Origin: Nocardioides glacieisoli
GTDB taxonomy: Bacteria; Actinomycetota; Actinomycetes; Propionibacteriales; Nocardioidaceae
Reading direction: 5' to 3'
Length of the DNA: 64,000 bases
NCBI RefSeq assembly: GCF_004137245.1
Contig: NZ_SDWS01000002.1
Location: 124,001-188,000, forward strand
Part shown: piece after piece, positions 33,669 to 43,519 of the stretch
How the letters are laid out: every line of letters starts with the position of its first letter
Position numbering within the stretch: the stretch's first letter is position 1
Notes under the pieces: model-generated
What the model was told of the DNA's origin: nothing
What the model saw: only the letters and a program-made list of their open reading frames with translations
The model's database searches: none
Translations under genes and position numbers: made by a program

Positions 33669-34640
33669 GTGAACCGCACTTCCAACCGCTGGGCCGCTGC
33701 GTCCGGCGCGATCGTCCTCGCCCTCACCCTGGCCGCCTGTGGCGGAGGCGACGCCGGCAGCGACACCGGCTCCGGTGACAGCGAGAGCGGCGCCGTCAGC
33801 GGCTCCGTCGCCGTCGACGGATCGTCGACCGTCTACCCGATGAGCGTCGCTGCCCAGGAGCTCCTCAACGAGGAGAACCCCGACATCCAGGTCACCGTCG
33901 GCGAGGCCGGCACCGGTGGTGGGTTCGAGGTCTTCTGCACCGGCGACACCGACATCTCCGACGCCTCCCGTCCGATCGAGGAGGACGAGATGGCCGTGTG
34001 CGAGGAGAACGGTGTCGAGTACACCGAGCTCCAGGTCGCCACCGACGCCCTCACCGTCGCGGTCAACGCCGACCTCGACGTCGACTGCCTCACCACCGAC
34101 CAGCTGATCGACCTCGTCGGCCCGAAGGCCACCGCGACCAACTGGAACGAGATCGACCCGAGCTTCCCCGACCAGGAGATCTCCTTCTTCTTCCCGGGCA
34201 CCGACTCCGGCACCTACGACTACATGGCCGCCGACGTCGTCGGTGACGAGTCCGAGGTGCTGCGTGACGACGTCGAGTCCTCCGAGGACGACAACGTGCT
34301 CGTCCAGGGTGTCTCCGGCACCGAGGGTGCGGTCGGCTTCTTCGGCTACACCTACTACGAGGAGAACCAGGACACGCTGAAGGCCCTGCAGATCGACGAC
34401 GGCAACGGCTGTGTCGCTCCCTCCGCCGAGACCGCCCAGGCCGGCGAGTACACGCCCCTCGCCCGTCCGCTCTTCATCTACGTGAGCAACTCGTCCTACG
34501 CCGACAACGCGGCCGTCGCGGCCTACGTCGACTTCTACATCGAGAACCTCTCCGACATCGCCGAGATCGGTCAGTACATCCCGCTGAGCGACGAGCTGTA
34601 CTCCGAGACGCAGTCCACTCTCGAGTCCATCGGGTCCTGA
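33669..34640 (+). CDS. pstS: Phosphate-binding lipoprotein PstS
   Basis: 323 residues, GTG start after CAGGAG. The signal peptide ends in lipobox LTLAAC, so the protein is lipid-anchored. Phosphate-binding motifs are SVAVDGSSTVYPMSVAAQEL, VGEAGTGGGFEVFCTGDTDI and FFFPGTDSGTYDYMAADV, matching the Ser/Asp/Arg loops of PstS. It is the first gene of pstSCAB and delivers phosphate to the PstC-PstA pore. Confidence 0.96.
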   Translation: MNRTSNRWAAASGAIVLALTLAACGGGDAGSDTGSGDSESGAVSGSVAVDGSSTVYPMSVAAQELLNEENPDIQVTVGEAGTGGGFEVFCTGDTDISDASRPIEEDEMAVCEENGVEYTELQVATDALTVAVNADLDVDCLTTDQLIDLVGPKATATNWNEIDPSFPDQEISFFFPGTDSGTYDYMAADVVGDESEVLRDDVESSEDDNVLVQGVSGTEGAVGFFGYTYYEENQDTLKALQIDDGNGCVAPSAETAQAGEYTPLARPLFIYVSNSSYADNAAVAAYVDFYIENLSDIAEIGQYIPLSDELYSETQSTLESIGS

Positions 34641-34660
34641 ACAGACCTGACACCCCTCGT

Positions 34661-35596
34661 ATGAGCACCAGCGCCACCGCGGGTCCGACAGGTCCGTCCT
34701 CCGGGACGGGCCTGTCGGCCGCGGTCGACCTCAGTCCCAAGTCCCGGCCGGGTGAGCGGGTCATCACCGTCGTCCTGCAGCTCTCGGCCTACGCCTCGAT
34801 CGCCATCACCTTCGGGATCATCGCGGCGCTGATCCAGCCCGTGACCGAGTTCTTCAGCGAGGTCCCGTTCGGCGACTTCTTCGCCTTCGACGGCACCTAT
34901 GCCGTGCTCCCGTTGGTGACGGCGACCTTGATGGTCACCTTGATCGCCCTGCTGGTCGCGGTGCCGCTCGGTCTCGGCGCGGCCCTCTACCTGTCGGAGT
35001 ACGCCTCGCGGCGCGCGCGCAAGATCCTGAAGCCGACCGTCGAGCTCCTCGCGGGCGTGCCGTCGGTGGTCTACGGCTTCTTCGCCCTCACCTTCGTCAC
35101 GCCGACCCTCCTGCAGGAGATCCTTGCCCTCGACGTGGGCTTCACCAACGCGCTCGCGGCGGGCCTCGTGCTCGGCGTGATGATCATCCCGACCATCGCC
35201 TCGCTGGCCGAGGACGCCTTCTCGGCCGTCCCGCAGGCGATGCGGCAGGGATCGCTGGCGATGGGTGCCAACCGCATGCAGACCAGCCTGCGCGTCGTTT
35301 TCCCGGCGGCCCTGTCCGGAGTGGCGGCTGCCGTCGTGCTCGGCATGTCTCGGGCCATCGGCGAGACGATGATCGTGACGCTCGCCGCGGGAGCGCTGAA
35401 GCAGTTCAGCCTCGACCCCCGCGACGGCATGCAGACGATGACCGGCTTCATGGCGACCACCGCGGGCGGCGAGAACCCGGTGGGCTCGGTCGCCTACAAC
35501 AACCTCTTCGCCGTCGGCATGCTGCTCTTCGTCATCACCTTGGTGCTGAACCTCGTCAGCATCAGCTTCGTCCGTCGCTTCAGGCAGGTCTACTGA
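34661..35596 (+). CDS. pstC: Phosphate ABC transporter permease PstC
   Basis: 311 residues with about six membrane helices. The ABC-permease coupling loop is seen in AMRQGSLAMGANRMQTSLRV, with AALSGVAAAVVLGMSRAIGE after it. The N-terminal 30 residues are cytosolic. Its stop overlaps the pstA start (TGATG), showing translational coupling. Confidence 0.95.
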   Translation: MSTSATAGPTGPSSGTGLSAAVDLSPKSRPGERVITVVLQLSAYASIAITFGIIAALIQPVTEFFSEVPFGDFFAFDGTYAVLPLVTATLMVTLIALLVAVPLGLGAALYLSEYASRRARKILKPTVELLAGVPSVVYGFFALTFVTPTLLQEILALDVGFTNALAAGLVLGVMIIPTIASLAEDAFSAVPQAMRQGSLAMGANRMQTSLRVVFPAALSGVAAAVVLGMSRAIGETMIVTLAAGALKQFSLDPRDGMQTMTGFMATTAGGENPVGSVAYNNLFAVGMLLFVITLVLNLVSISFVRRFRQVY

Positions 35597-36498
35597 TGAG
35601 CATCGCCGCCACCACCGCGCGCCAGGTCACCCTGGCCACCGGCAAGAGCAAGGACAAGACACCCGTCTCGCTCGCCTTCCTGATCGCCCTGTGGTTCTCC
35701 ATGTTCTTCGGGGTCCTGGTGCTGCTGGCGCTGATCGTCAACACCGCGATCGACGGGTCGACCCGCTTCGACAGCGAGCTGCTCACCAACTACGCCTCGA
35801 TCGTGCGGCCGGAGTCGTCCGGCTTTCGCGCCGGCATCCTGGGCAGCCTGTGGTTGATGGTGTTCACGGCCCTGCTGGCGGTTCCGCTGGGCATCTCGGC
35901 AGCCCTCTACCTCGAGGAGTTCGCCGACCCCACCACCCGGTGGAACCGGTTCGTCGAGGTCAACCTGCAGAACCTGGCCGCCGTCCCGGCCATCGTCTAC
36001 GGGCTGCTGGCGGTCGCGATCATGGCGCTGCTCGGCTTCCAGAACGCCGGCATCGTGCTCGGCGGCGCCCTGGCCCTCGCCCTGCTGATCCTGCCGGTCA
36101 TCATCATCACGACCCGCGAGGCGGTGCGCGCAGTGCCACGGGAGATCCGTCAGGGATCGCTCGCCCTCGGCGCCACCGTGTGGCAGACGACGTGGCGCCA
36201 GACCCTGCCCTCAGCCATCCCGGGGATCGCGACCGGCACCATCCTCGGCCTGTCCCGCGCCATCGGTGAGGCCGCGCCGCTGGTCGTCGTCGGTCTCGCC
36301 GGCTCGGTGCTCTTCGACCCCGAGGGCGTGATGAGCCGCATCACGGCCCTGCCGATGCAGATCTACTCCTTGACGTCCAACTCGCGCGAAGAGCTCCAGC
36401 AGGCGGCGTCTGCAGCGATCATCGTGCTCCTGGTGATGGTCCTCGGCCTCAACGCACTGGCCATCTTCATCCGCAACAAGTTCCAGCGATCCTGGTGA
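35596..36498 (+). CDS. pstA: Phosphate ABC transporter permease PstA
   Basis: 300 residues with about six membrane helices. The permease signature is [20 protein letters not shown] followed by [20 protein letters not shown]. It forms the channel with PstC. It starts in the pstC stop codon, and pstB follows 14 bp after its own stop. Confidence 0.95.
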   Translation: MSIAATTARQVTLATGKSKDKTPVSLAFLIALWFSMFFGVLVLLALIVNTAIDGSTRFDSELLTNYASIVRPESSGFRAGILGSLWLMVFTALLAVPLGISAALYLEEFADPTTRWNRFVEVNLQNLAAVPAIVYGLLAVAIMALLGFQNAGIVLGGALALALLILPVIIITTREAVRAVPREIRQGSLALGATVWQTTWRQTLPSAIPGIATGTILGLSRAIGEAAPLVVVGLAGSVLFDPEGVMSRITALPMQIYSLTSNSREELQQAASAAIIVLLVMVLGLNALAIFIRNKFQRSW

Positions 36499-36512
36499 GA
36501 GAGACTTCCGAC

Positions 36513-37388
36513 ATGGCTTCAGCCACTTCTGCCGACACCTTCCCCAACATGAGCTCGCTCGGGGAGGCCCACGTCGACAACGAGCGCCGACTTCCCGCGA
36601 AGCCGGTCAACCCGGTGATGGAGACGCGCGACCTCAACGTCTTCTACGGCGACTTCCACGCCGTGCACGACGTCAACCTGTCCTACGGTCGCCACGAGAT
36701 CACCGCGATGATCGGCCCGTCCGGCTGCGGCAAGTCCACCGTGCTGCGCTGCCTCAACCGGATGAACGACCTGGTGCCCGGCGCCCGCGTCGACGGTGAG
36801 GTGCTCTACCACGGCCAGGACATCTACGAGAAGCGCGTCGACCCCATCGCCGTACGCACCCAGATCGGGATGGTCTTCCAGAAGCCCAATCCGTTCCCCA
36901 AGTCGATCTACGACAACATCGCCTACGGCCCCCGGGTCACCGGCATGAAGGTCGACAACATGGACGACCTCGTGGAGGAGGCCCTCAACGGTGCCGCCCT
37001 GTGGGACGAGGTGAAGGACAAGCTCAAGCAGTCGGCGTACGGCCTCTCCGGCGGGCAGCAGCAGCGGCTCTGCATCGCCCGGACCATCGCCACCAAGCCC
37101 GACGTGATCCTCATGGACGAGCCGTGCTCGGCCCTCGACCCGATCGCCACCGCGCGCGTCGAGGACCTCATGCTCACGTTGCGCAACGAGTACACGATCA
37201 TCGTCGTGACCCACAACATGCAGCAGGCGGCGCGTGTGTCCGACCGGACAGCGTTCTTCACCGCGCGACCGGACGAGACCACCGGCAACCGGACGGGCCT
37301 GCTCGTCGAGTACGACCTCACCTCGACGATCTTCTCGGCGCCGGGTGACAAGCGCACCGAGGACTACATCTCCGGTCGTTTCGGCTGA
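36513..37388 (+). CDS. pstB: Phosphate ABC transporter ATPase PstB
   Basis: 291 residues. Walker [16 protein letters not shown], signature [16 protein letters not shown], Walker [17 protein letters not shown] and switch His in [12 protein letters not shown] are all intact. The ATG at 36513 follows GAGAGA. An upstream GTG overlapping the pstA stop is possible but would add only six residues. About 35 N-terminal residues precede the ATPase core, longer than usual for PstB. Confidence 0.95.
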   Translation: MASATSADTFPNMSSLGEAHVDNERRLPAKPVNPVMETRDLNVFYGDFHAVHDVNLSYGRHEITAMIGPSGCGKSTVLRCLNRMNDLVPGARVDGEVLYHGQDIYEKRVDPIAVRTQIGMVFQKPNPFPKSIYDNIAYGPRVTGMKVDNMDDLVEEALNGAALWDEVKDKLKQSAYGLSGGQQQRLCIARTIATKPDVILMDEPCSALDPIATARVEDLMLTLRNEYTIIVVTHNMQQAARVSDRTAFFTARPDETTGNRTGLLVEYDLTSTIFSAPGDKRTEDYISGRFG

Positions 37389-37441
37389 TCGGCGCGGCGC
37401 ACCTCGCCATTCTCAGCGCGGCGGGCGGGTGCCCGGTGACG

Positions 37442-37473
37442 GCGGCTCCGTGATCGGGGGTTCTCGGAGCCGC
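37442..37473 (+). terminator. Hairpin after pstB
   Basis: GCGGCTCCG (37442-37450) pairs perfectly with CGGAGCCGC (37465-37473) around a 14-nt loop, 54 bp past the pstB stop. This is the likely end of the pstSCAB transcript. Confidence 0.65.
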
Positions 37474-37625
37474 TCCTCACGGGGCATCCGCCCACGCGTC
37501 GGGAAGGGCACGAGGTGCGGCCGTGACGACGGGCACGCGCCGAACGGCGGGCAGGAGTTGCGTCGCGGAGTCGTTCACCCCCTAGCATGAAGCACGGTTC
37601 ATCCGTCCCCCCTCCGGAGTTCACC

Positions 37626-38243
37626 GTGCGTTTGAAGTTCCGCCCTGTCGACAGCTCGTTCTACGACCTGTTCAGCGAAGCCGCCAACCACCTCGTCGTC
37701 GGAGCACAGCTCCTCAGCGAGATGCTGTCCGACGGCAGCTCGAAGGCCGACATCGCCCAGCGCATGCGCGAGGCCGAGCACGCCGCCGACGAGACCACCC
37801 ACTCGATCGTGCGGCGCGTCAACAGCACGTTCGTGACGCCGTTCGACCGCGAGGACATCTACAACCTCGCCTCGGCGCTCGACGACGTGATGGACATGAT
37901 GGACGAGGCCGTCGACCTCGTCCTCCTCTACGAGGTCACGTCGCTGCCGCCCGAGACGACCCAGCAGGTCGAGGTGCTCCAGCGGTGCGCCGAGCTGACC
38001 GCAGCGGCGATGCCGTCGCTGGAGTCGATGGCCTCGCTCGACGAGTACTGGATCGAGATCAACCGGCTCGAGAACACCGGCGACAAGTCCTACCGGCGCA
38101 TCCTCGCCAACCTGTTCAGCGGCGAGTTCGAGGCGCTCGAGGTGCTGAAGCTCAAGGACATCGTGGAGTCGCTCGAGGGGGCGATCGACGCGTTCGAGAA
38201 GGTCGCCAACATCGTGGAGCAGATCGCCGTCAAGGAGTCCTGA
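37626..38243 (+). CDS. DUF47 family PhoU-like protein
   Basis: 205 residues, all-helical, related to PhoU: FYDLFSEAANHLVVGAQLLS, EAEHAADETTHSIVRRVNST, FVTPFDREDIYNLASALDD. The E/DxxxD clusters that bind metal in PhoU are present. The GTG at 37626 with GGAG seven bases before it gives the usual family start (VRLKFRPVD). DUF47 genes almost always precede pit genes, as here with 4 bp spacing, and are thought to regulate the low-affinity transporter. Confidence 0.92.
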   Translation: MRLKFRPVDSSFYDLFSEAANHLVVGAQLLSEMLSDGSSKADIAQRMREAEHAADETTHSIVRRVNSTFVTPFDREDIYNLASALDDVMDMMDEAVDLVLLYEVTSLPPETTQQVEVLQRCAELTAAAMPSLESMASLDEYWIEINRLENTGDKSYRRILANLFSGEFEALEVLKLKDIVESLEGAIDAFEKVANIVEQIAVKES

Positions 38244-38247
38244 CCCG

Positions 38248-39243
38248 ATGGAAATCGCGATCATCATCGCGGTGGTCGTCGTGGCCCTGGTGTTCGACTA
38301 CACCAACGGGTTCCACGACGCTGCCAACGCGATCGCCACGTCGGTCTCCACCGGCGCGCTCAAGCCGCGGGTGGCCCTCGCCATGGCGGCCGTCATGAAC
38401 TTCGTCGGCGCGTTCCTGGGCCAGAAGGTCGCCCAGACCGTGTCCGACACGATCGACCCCGGCCCCGGCACGCACGGGTTGGTGATCGTGATGTGCGGCC
38501 TGCTCGGTGCCATCTCGTGGAACATGATCACCTGGTACTACGGCCTGCCGTCGTCGTCCTCGCACGCACTCATCGGTGGCCTCGTGGGCGCCGCCGTGGC
38601 CGCGGGCGCTACCGCCAACTGGGCGGTCGTGCTGGAGAAGGTCGTCCTCCCGATGTTCATCTCGCCGGTCGTTGCCTTCAGCCTCGGGTTCGCCCTGATG
38701 GTCGCGATCATGTGGATGTTCCGCAACGCCAACCCGAGCAAGGCCAACCGCGGCTTCAAGGTCGCGCAGACCATCTCCGCCGCCGCGATGGCCCTGGGCC
38801 ACGGTCTCCAGGACGCGCAGAAGACGATGGGCGTGATCTTCCTGGCCCTGCTCACCGGCGGCTACGTCGCCGAGTCGGACGGCCTCCCGCTCTGGGTCAT
38901 CATCGCGGCGGCGACCGCCATCTCCTTGGGCACCTGGTCCGGCGGGTGGCGCATCATGCGCACGCTCGGTCGACGCATCATCCACCTCGACCCGCCCCGC
39001 GGATTCGCCGCCGAGTCGGTCGCGGCCTCGGTGCTCTACACGACGGCCTACGTCTTCGAGGCGCCCATCTCGACCACACACACCATCACGTCAGCCGTCA
39101 TGGGAGTTGGCGCGACCAAGCGCCTCTCAGCCGTGCGCTGGGGCGTGGCGAAGTCGATCCTCACCGCCTGGGTGCTGACCTTCCCGGCTGCCGCGTTCGT
39201 CGCGGCGGTCTGCTACTGGGTGGCCCGCATCTTCCTGCCCTGA
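38248..39243 (+). CDS. pit: PiT-family inorganic phosphate transporter
   Basis: 331 residues, about eight to ten membrane helices. The two inverted PiT repeats show DYTNGFHDAANAIATSVST at residues 17-35, and VFEAPISTTHTITSAVMGVG near the C-terminus. SSSHALIGGLVGAA is a further family motif. It imports phosphate, probably as a metal-phosphate complex with protons. It is co-transcribed with the DUF47 gene. Confidence 0.95.
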   Translation: MEIAIIIAVVVVALVFDYTNGFHDAANAIATSVSTGALKPRVALAMAAVMNFVGAFLGQKVAQTVSDTIDPGPGTHGLVIVMCGLLGAISWNMITWYYGLPSSSSHALIGGLVGAAVAAGATANWAVVLEKVVLPMFISPVVAFSLGFALMVAIMWMFRNANPSKANRGFKVAQTISAAAMALGHGLQDAQKTMGVIFLALLTGGYVAESDGLPLWVIIAAATAISLGTWSGGWRIMRTLGRRIIHLDPPRGFAAESVAASVLYTTAYVFEAPISTTHTITSAVMGVGATKRLSAVRWGVAKSILTAWVLTFPAAAFVAAVCYWVARIFLP

Positions 39244-39261
39244 CACCACCCTCGACGCCGG

Positions 39262-41439
39262 TCAGCGCCGGCGTCGGCGCTGGCGTGCGATGAGCTCGTC
39301 CTGCAGGTGCCGCTCGCCGGTGTGGAGGTGCCACTCGCCTTCCGAGTCGAGGTCCCACGCGGTCGTCCCGGGGTCGAGCGACAGGTCAAGGAGGGCGCGC
39401 ACCTCGTCGACCACGTGCTCGTCGCGCAGGCGTACGAGCACCTCGACGCGGCGGTCGAGGTTGCGGTGCATCATGTCGGCCGACCCGATCCAGGCAGCCG
39501 GCTCGCCACCGTTCTCGAACCAGAACACCCGGCTGTGCTCGAGGAAGCGGCCCAGGACCGACCGGACCCGGATGGTCTCCGACAGGCCGGGCACGCCGGG
39601 ACGCAGCGAGCAGATGCCGCGGATGATCAACTCGACCCGCACGCCCTCCTGCGAGGCGAGGTAGAGCGCATCGATGACCGCCTCGTCGACGACCGAGTTC
39701 GCCTTGATCCGGATGCCGGCGTCGCGGCCGGCCTGGTGGTGGGCGATCTCCTGGTGGATCTGGGCGATCAGGCCGTCGCGGACGCTGTGAGGCGCGACGA
39801 GCAGGTGGTCGTAGGTGCGGTTGCGGCTGATGCCCGACAGGTTGTTGAAGAGCAGAGCGACGTCCTCGCCGATCTCCGGGTCGGCGGTCAGCAGGCCGAG
39901 GTCCTCGTAGATGCGCGCGGTCTTCGGGTTGTAGTTGCCGGTGCCGAGGTGGACGTAGCGGCGGATGCCCTCGGGCTCGTCGCGCACGACCATCGAGAGC
40001 TTGCAGTGGGTCTTCAGGCCGACCAGGCCGTAGACCACGTGGCAGCCGGCGTGCTCGAGCTTGCGCGCCCAGCGGATGTTGGCCTGCTCGTCGAAGCGGG
40101 CCTTGATCTCGACGATCACGAGGACCTGCTTGCCGGCCTGCGCGGCATCGATGAGTGCCTCGATGATCGGGCTGTCGCCCGACGTGCGGTAGAGCGTCTG
40201 CTTGATCGCCAGCACGTGCGGGTCGGCGGCCGCCTGCTCGAGGAAGCGCTGCACCGATGTGGCGAAGGAGTCGTAGGGGTGGTGCAGCAGCACGTCGTGG
40301 CGCGCCACCGAGTCGAAGACGTCGACGGGGGACGCGGACTCGACCTCCGCCAGGCTCGGGTGCGTCGACGGGAGGAAGGCGGCGTACTTCAGGTCGTCGC
40401 GCGGCAGGTCGGCGATCGAGTGCAGCCCGGTGAGGTCGAGCGGACCGGGCAGCGCGACGACCTCGTCGCGGCCGACGCCGAGCTCGGAGACGAGCAGGTC
40501 GAGGACCTTCGGGTCGATCGACTCCTCGACCTCGAGCCGCACGGGCGCGCCGAAGCGGCGGCGCAGCAGCTCCTTCTCGAGCGCCTTCAGCAGGTTCTCG
40601 GCGTCGTCCTCCTCGACCTCGAGGTCCTCGTTGCGGGTCACCCGGAAGGTGTGCGCGCCGAGCACCTCCATGCCGTTGAAGAGCTTCTTGAGGTGCTCGC
40701 CGATGACGTCCTCGATCGGCACGAAACGCTGGTTGCCCAGCTCGATGAACCGACCGAAGGTCGGCGGCACCTTGACCCGCGCGAAGTGCTCGGTGCCCGT
40801 CTTGGGGTGTCGTACGACGACCGCGAGGTTGAGCGACAGACCGGAGATGTAGGGGAAGGGGTGGGCGGGGTCGACGGCGAGCGGGGTGAGGACGGGGAAG
40901 ATCCGGTCCTTGAAGAGCTTCTTGCAGACCTTCTGCTCCTCGCGGTCGAGCTCGGCCCAGCGGACGATCTCGATGCCCTGCGCGCCGAGCTCGGGGAGCA
41001 GGTCGGCGAAGGCGCGGGTGTGCCGCTCCATCAGGTCACGGCTGCTCGACCACAGCTGCTCGATCTGCTCGCGCGGCATCAGCCCGCTGGCCGCGCGGAC
41101 GGCGACACCGGCGGCGATCCGGCGCTTGAGGCCGGCGACGCGGACCATGAAGAACTCGTCGAGGTTGCTGGCGAAGATCGCGAGGAACCGGACCCGCTCG
41201 AGCAGCGGCAGCCGCGGGTCCTCGGCCAGCTCGAGCACCCGCTGGTTGAAGTGGACCCACGAGACCTCGCGGTCGATGAAGCGGTCGTCGAACTTCTCCA
41301 CGGCCTCGATCTGGGCCGCGTCGGGCGTGTAGGGCGGCTCGACGTCGTAGGTGTCGGTGGGGTGGCCGAAGGGCTCCGTGACCGGACCCTCGTCGACGGA
41401 CGGCGAGGTGGTGCTGGCGAGGGTGGCGGGGTCCGGCAT
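39262..41439 (-). CDS. ppk: Polyphosphate kinase 1
   Basis: 725 residues from the ATG at 41439. It polymerises the gamma phosphate of ATP into polyphosphate. N-terminal [20 protein letters not shown] and [20 protein letters not shown] are PPK1 signatures, the catalytic His is in [20 protein letters not shown], and [16 protein letters not shown] and [14 protein letters not shown] complete the set. It converges on the pit gene, linking phosphate uptake to storage. Forms with longer N-termini are not supported. Confidence 0.95.
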   Translation of the reverse strand: MPDPATLASTTSPSVDEGPVTEPFGHPTDTYDVEPPYTPDAAQIEAVEKFDDRFIDREVSWVHFNQRVLELAEDPRLPLLERVRFLAIFASNLDEFFMVRVAGLKRRIAAGVAVRAASGLMPREQIEQLWSSSRDLMERHTRAFADLLPELGAQGIEIVRWAELDREEQKVCKKLFKDRIFPVLTPLAVDPAHPFPYISGLSLNLAVVVRHPKTGTEHFARVKVPPTFGRFIELGNQRFVPIEDVIGEHLKKLFNGMEVLGAHTFRVTRNEDLEVEEDDAENLLKALEKELLRRRFGAPVRLEVEESIDPKVLDLLVSELGVGRDEVVALPGPLDLTGLHSIADLPRDDLKYAAFLPSTHPSLAEVESASPVDVFDSVARHDVLLHHPYDSFATSVQRFLEQAAADPHVLAIKQTLYRTSGDSPIIEALIDAAQAGKQVLVIVEIKARFDEQANIRWARKLEHAGCHVVYGLVGLKTHCKLSMVVRDEPEGIRRYVHLGTGNYNPKTARIYEDLGLLTADPEIGEDVALLFNNLSGISRNRTYDHLLVAPHSVRDGLIAQIHQEIAHHQAGRDAGIRIKANSVVDEAVIDALYLASQEGVRVELIIRGICSLRPGVPGLSETIRVRSVLGRFLEHSRVFWFENGGEPAAWIGSADMMHRNLDRRVEVLVRLRDEHVVDEVRALLDLSLDPGTTAWDLDSEGEWHLHTGERHLQDELIARQRRRRR

Positions 41440-41497
41440 GGGCCCAGTGTGGCACCGGGAGGTGAACGCCGGATGACGTATTTCGAGGCGTGCTGCG

Positions 41498-41860
41498 TCA
41501 GTAGACGAGCGCCTGCACGCCGTCGCCGAGCACCTGCTCGGCGAACACGGCCGCACCCGCGATGCGGACGCCCTCGCGCAGGTCTGCCTCGACGATCCCG
41601 CGCCGGGCGGCGCACTGCGAGCAGACCGTCACCGACCCGCTGTCGAGCACGACCGACAGCAGCTGGTCGAGCGGGGTCGCGAGGTCGAGGGTGAAGTCCT
41701 CGGCCCGCCCCGGGACGCCGAACCAGGCGGCCTCGCCGGTCAGCCACAGCGAGACCTCCGCGCCCGCCGCGGCAGCCGCGGCGGCGACGGTGAATCCCTG
41801 GTTGAGGCGCTCCGCCTCCTCGGCGCCGCAGGTGACCTTGACGACCAGTGAGCGAGCCAT
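41498..41860 (-). CDS. DsrE/DsrF-like family protein
   Basis: 120 residues in a DsrE-like fold: [20 protein letters not shown], then [16 protein letters not shown] and [13 protein letters not shown]. The CxxC in [11 protein letters not shown], with an adjacent conserved-looking segment, could handle persulfide sulfur. Such proteins act in sulfur relay or as small accessory factors. It is divergent from the nitrobindin-like gene, 22 bp apart. Confidence 0.8.
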   Translation of the reverse strand: MARSLVVKVTCGAEEAERLNQGFTVAAAAAAAGAEVSLWLTGEAAWFGVPGRAEDFTLDLATPLDQLLSVVLDSGSVTVCSQCAARRGIVEADLREGVRIAGAAVFAEQVLGDGVQALVY

Positions 41861-41882
41861 GGTCGAACACTAGAGTGCTGCC

Positions 41883-42377
41883 ATGCCTTTCGAGCTGCCG
41901 GACAACCTGCACCCCAACTGCGGCCCCGTCGCCTGGCTCCTCGGCACGTGGCGCGGCAACGGCCACGGCGCGTACCCGACGATCGAGTCCTTCCAGTTCG
42001 GCCAGGAGCTGATCTTCACCCACGACGGCCGGCCGTTCTTCCACTACATGTCGCGCGCGTGGATCGTCGACGAGGACGGCGAGTTCGTCCGCGACGCCGC
42101 GATGGAGACGGGCTTCCTGCGCTGCCCCGAGCCCGGCAAGGTCGAGTTCCTGCTGTCGCACAACATCGGCTTCTCGGAGATCTGGTACGGCGCGGCCGAT
42201 GCCGGAAAGGTCGAGATGCACACCGCCGGCGTCTCCTTCACCGAGACCGCCAAGGAGGTCACCGCGGGGTCGCGGATGTACGGCAACGTCGAGGGAGACC
42301 TCCTCTACGCCTACGACATGGCGGCTGTCGGCCAGGAGCTCCAGCCGCACACCTGGGGACGGCTGCAGAGGGCATGA
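41883..42377 (+). CDS. Nitrobindin-like heme-binding beta-barrel protein
   Basis: 164 residues of the FABP-like/DUF1794 family. The N-terminal GTWRGNGHGAYPTI matches the GxWxGxG strand, and the C-terminal ELQPHTWGRLQR carries the probable proximal heme His. Nitrobindins bind ferric heme and react with nitric oxide or peroxynitrite. The stop overlaps the fur-type start (ATGA), a common pairing in actinobacteria. Confidence 0.88.
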   Translation: MPFELPDNLHPNCGPVAWLLGTWRGNGHGAYPTIESFQFGQELIFTHDGRPFFHYMSRAWIVDEDGEFVRDAAMETGFLRCPEPGKVEFLLSHNIGFSEIWYGAADAGKVEMHTAGVSFTETAKEVTAGSRMYGNVEGDLLYAYDMAAVGQELQPHTWGRLQRA

Positions 42378-42793
42378 ACGACGACCTCGCGACCCGGCTG
42401 AGGGAGCAGGGCCTGCGGCTCACCCCGCAGCGCCAGCTCATCCTGCGGGCGGTCGTGGAGCTGCGCCACGCGACGCCTGACGAGGTGCTCGCCCACGTGC
42501 GCAGCCAGGTCAGCTCGGTCAACGCCTCGACCGTCTACCGCACGCTCGAGGTGCTCGAGGAGCTCGGGCTGGTGCGCCACACGCACCTCAGCGACCGGGC
42601 GCCGACCTATCACTCCGCCCTCGAGCACGAGCACGTCCACGTGGTCTGCCGCCGCTGCCAGAAGGTGCGGTCGTACGACCCCGCTGTCGTGCAGCCCGTG
42701 GTCGATGCCCTCGCGGCCGACGGGTTCGTCGTCGACGTCGGCCACCTCGCGATCTTCGGTGAGTGCGCCGACTGCGGCTCCGCTGGCACCTGA
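42374..42793 (+). CDS. Fur-family metal-responsive repressor
   Basis: 139 residues. The winged helix RLTPQRQLILRAVVELRHAT and NASTVYRTLEVLEELGLVRH is typical of Fur. The metal-binding region has HEHVHVVCRRCQKV and the last CADC, giving two CxxC pairs for structural zinc. It may be Fur, Zur or PerR; sequence alone does not decide. It is translationally coupled to the nitrobindin gene. Confidence 0.92.
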   Translation: MNDDLATRLREQGLRLTPQRQLILRAVVELRHATPDEVLAHVRSQVSSVNASTVYRTLEVLEELGLVRHTHLSDRAPTYHSALEHEHVHVVCRRCQKVRSYDPAVVQPVVDALAADGFVVDVGHLAIFGECADCGSAGT

Positions 42794-42934
42794 GTCTCCG
42801 AGAGACTCACGCCCGAGGTCGCGCACCATGCAGGCAGTTCGAGCCCGAGCGAACGCGTTGCACGCTCAGCGCGACCCGACGCTGGCGCCAACTGCCTTCA
42901 CGGTGCGGCTGAACAGACTGTTGCAACACTTCTT

Positions 42935-42952
42935 TCGAAAGAGTACTTTCGA
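42935..42952. promoter_or_regulatory. Inverted repeat at the start of the ArsR-like gene
   Basis: TCGAAAG and CTTTCGA, a perfect 7-bp dyad with a 4-nt spacer, ends three bases before the GTG start. It is a likely autoregulatory operator of the ArsR-like repressor, occluding promoter and start. Confidence 0.5.
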
Positions 42953-42955
42953 CGG

Positions 42956-43519
42956 GTGAGTCCCCCCCGTCGCCTGCGTGACCCCCGTGCCCTGCAAGCC
43001 GTCGCGCACCCGGTGCGCATGGCCATCATCGAGCTGCTGTCGGTCGAGGGCGCGATGACGGCCACCCAGCTCGCCGACCGCCTCGACGAGTCGCCGGCGA
43101 ACTGCTCGTGGCACCTGCGCAAGCTCGCCGAGCACGACTTCATCGAGGAGGCGGCCGGCGGGGCCGGGCGGCAGCGTCCGTGGCAGATGCGGCACATCGG
43201 CATGTCCTGGGCCGAGGACGACGACGTCACCCCCGATGAACTGCGCGCCGGCCAGGCGCTGAGCCGGATGCTGATGGAGCGGTGGGTCGACCGGTTCCTC
43301 GACGCCAGCGAGCGCGAGGAGAGCGCGACGTGGCGCGAAAGCGCCGGCATGTCGCAGAACGTCGCCTGGCTCACCGCCGAGGAGCTCGCCGACCTGACCA
43401 CCCGGTTGCAGGAGGTGGCCGGCACCTATGCGGAGCGCCTCGCCACCGGCGAACGACCCGAGGGTGCCCGCCTCTGCGAGATCGTCGCGTGGGGCGCCGC
43501 TGTCGAGGTGACCCGGTGA
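42956..43519 (+). CDS. ArsR-type winged-helix regulator
   Basis: 187 residues. An N-terminal wHTH (LQAVAHPVRMAIIELLSVEG and TATQLADRLDESPANCSWHL) resembles ArsR/HTH_20 proteins, and the C-terminal helices are predicted to form the dimer interface. No metal-binding Cys cluster is visible, so a non-metal signal is likely. Its stop overlaps the start of an MFS exporter (GTGA), a common repressor-exporter pairing. The gene may be leaderless, since no ribosome site precedes the GTG. Confidence 0.85.
   Translation: MSPPRRLRDPRALQAVAHPVRMAIIELLSVEGAMTATQLADRLDESPANCSWHLRKLAEHDFIEEAAGGAGRQRPWQMRHIGMSWAEDDDVTPDELRAGQALSRMLMERWVDRFLDASEREESATWRESAGMSQNVAWLTAEELADLTTRLQEVAGTYAERLATGERPEGARLCEIVAWGAAVEVTR

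Noticed and set aside
39307..41694. Long plus-strand open frame opposite polyphosphate kinase
   Set aside because: Same cause; the minus strand carries an unmistakable PPK1 and the plus-strand protein is low-complexity Val/Asp/Glu/His.
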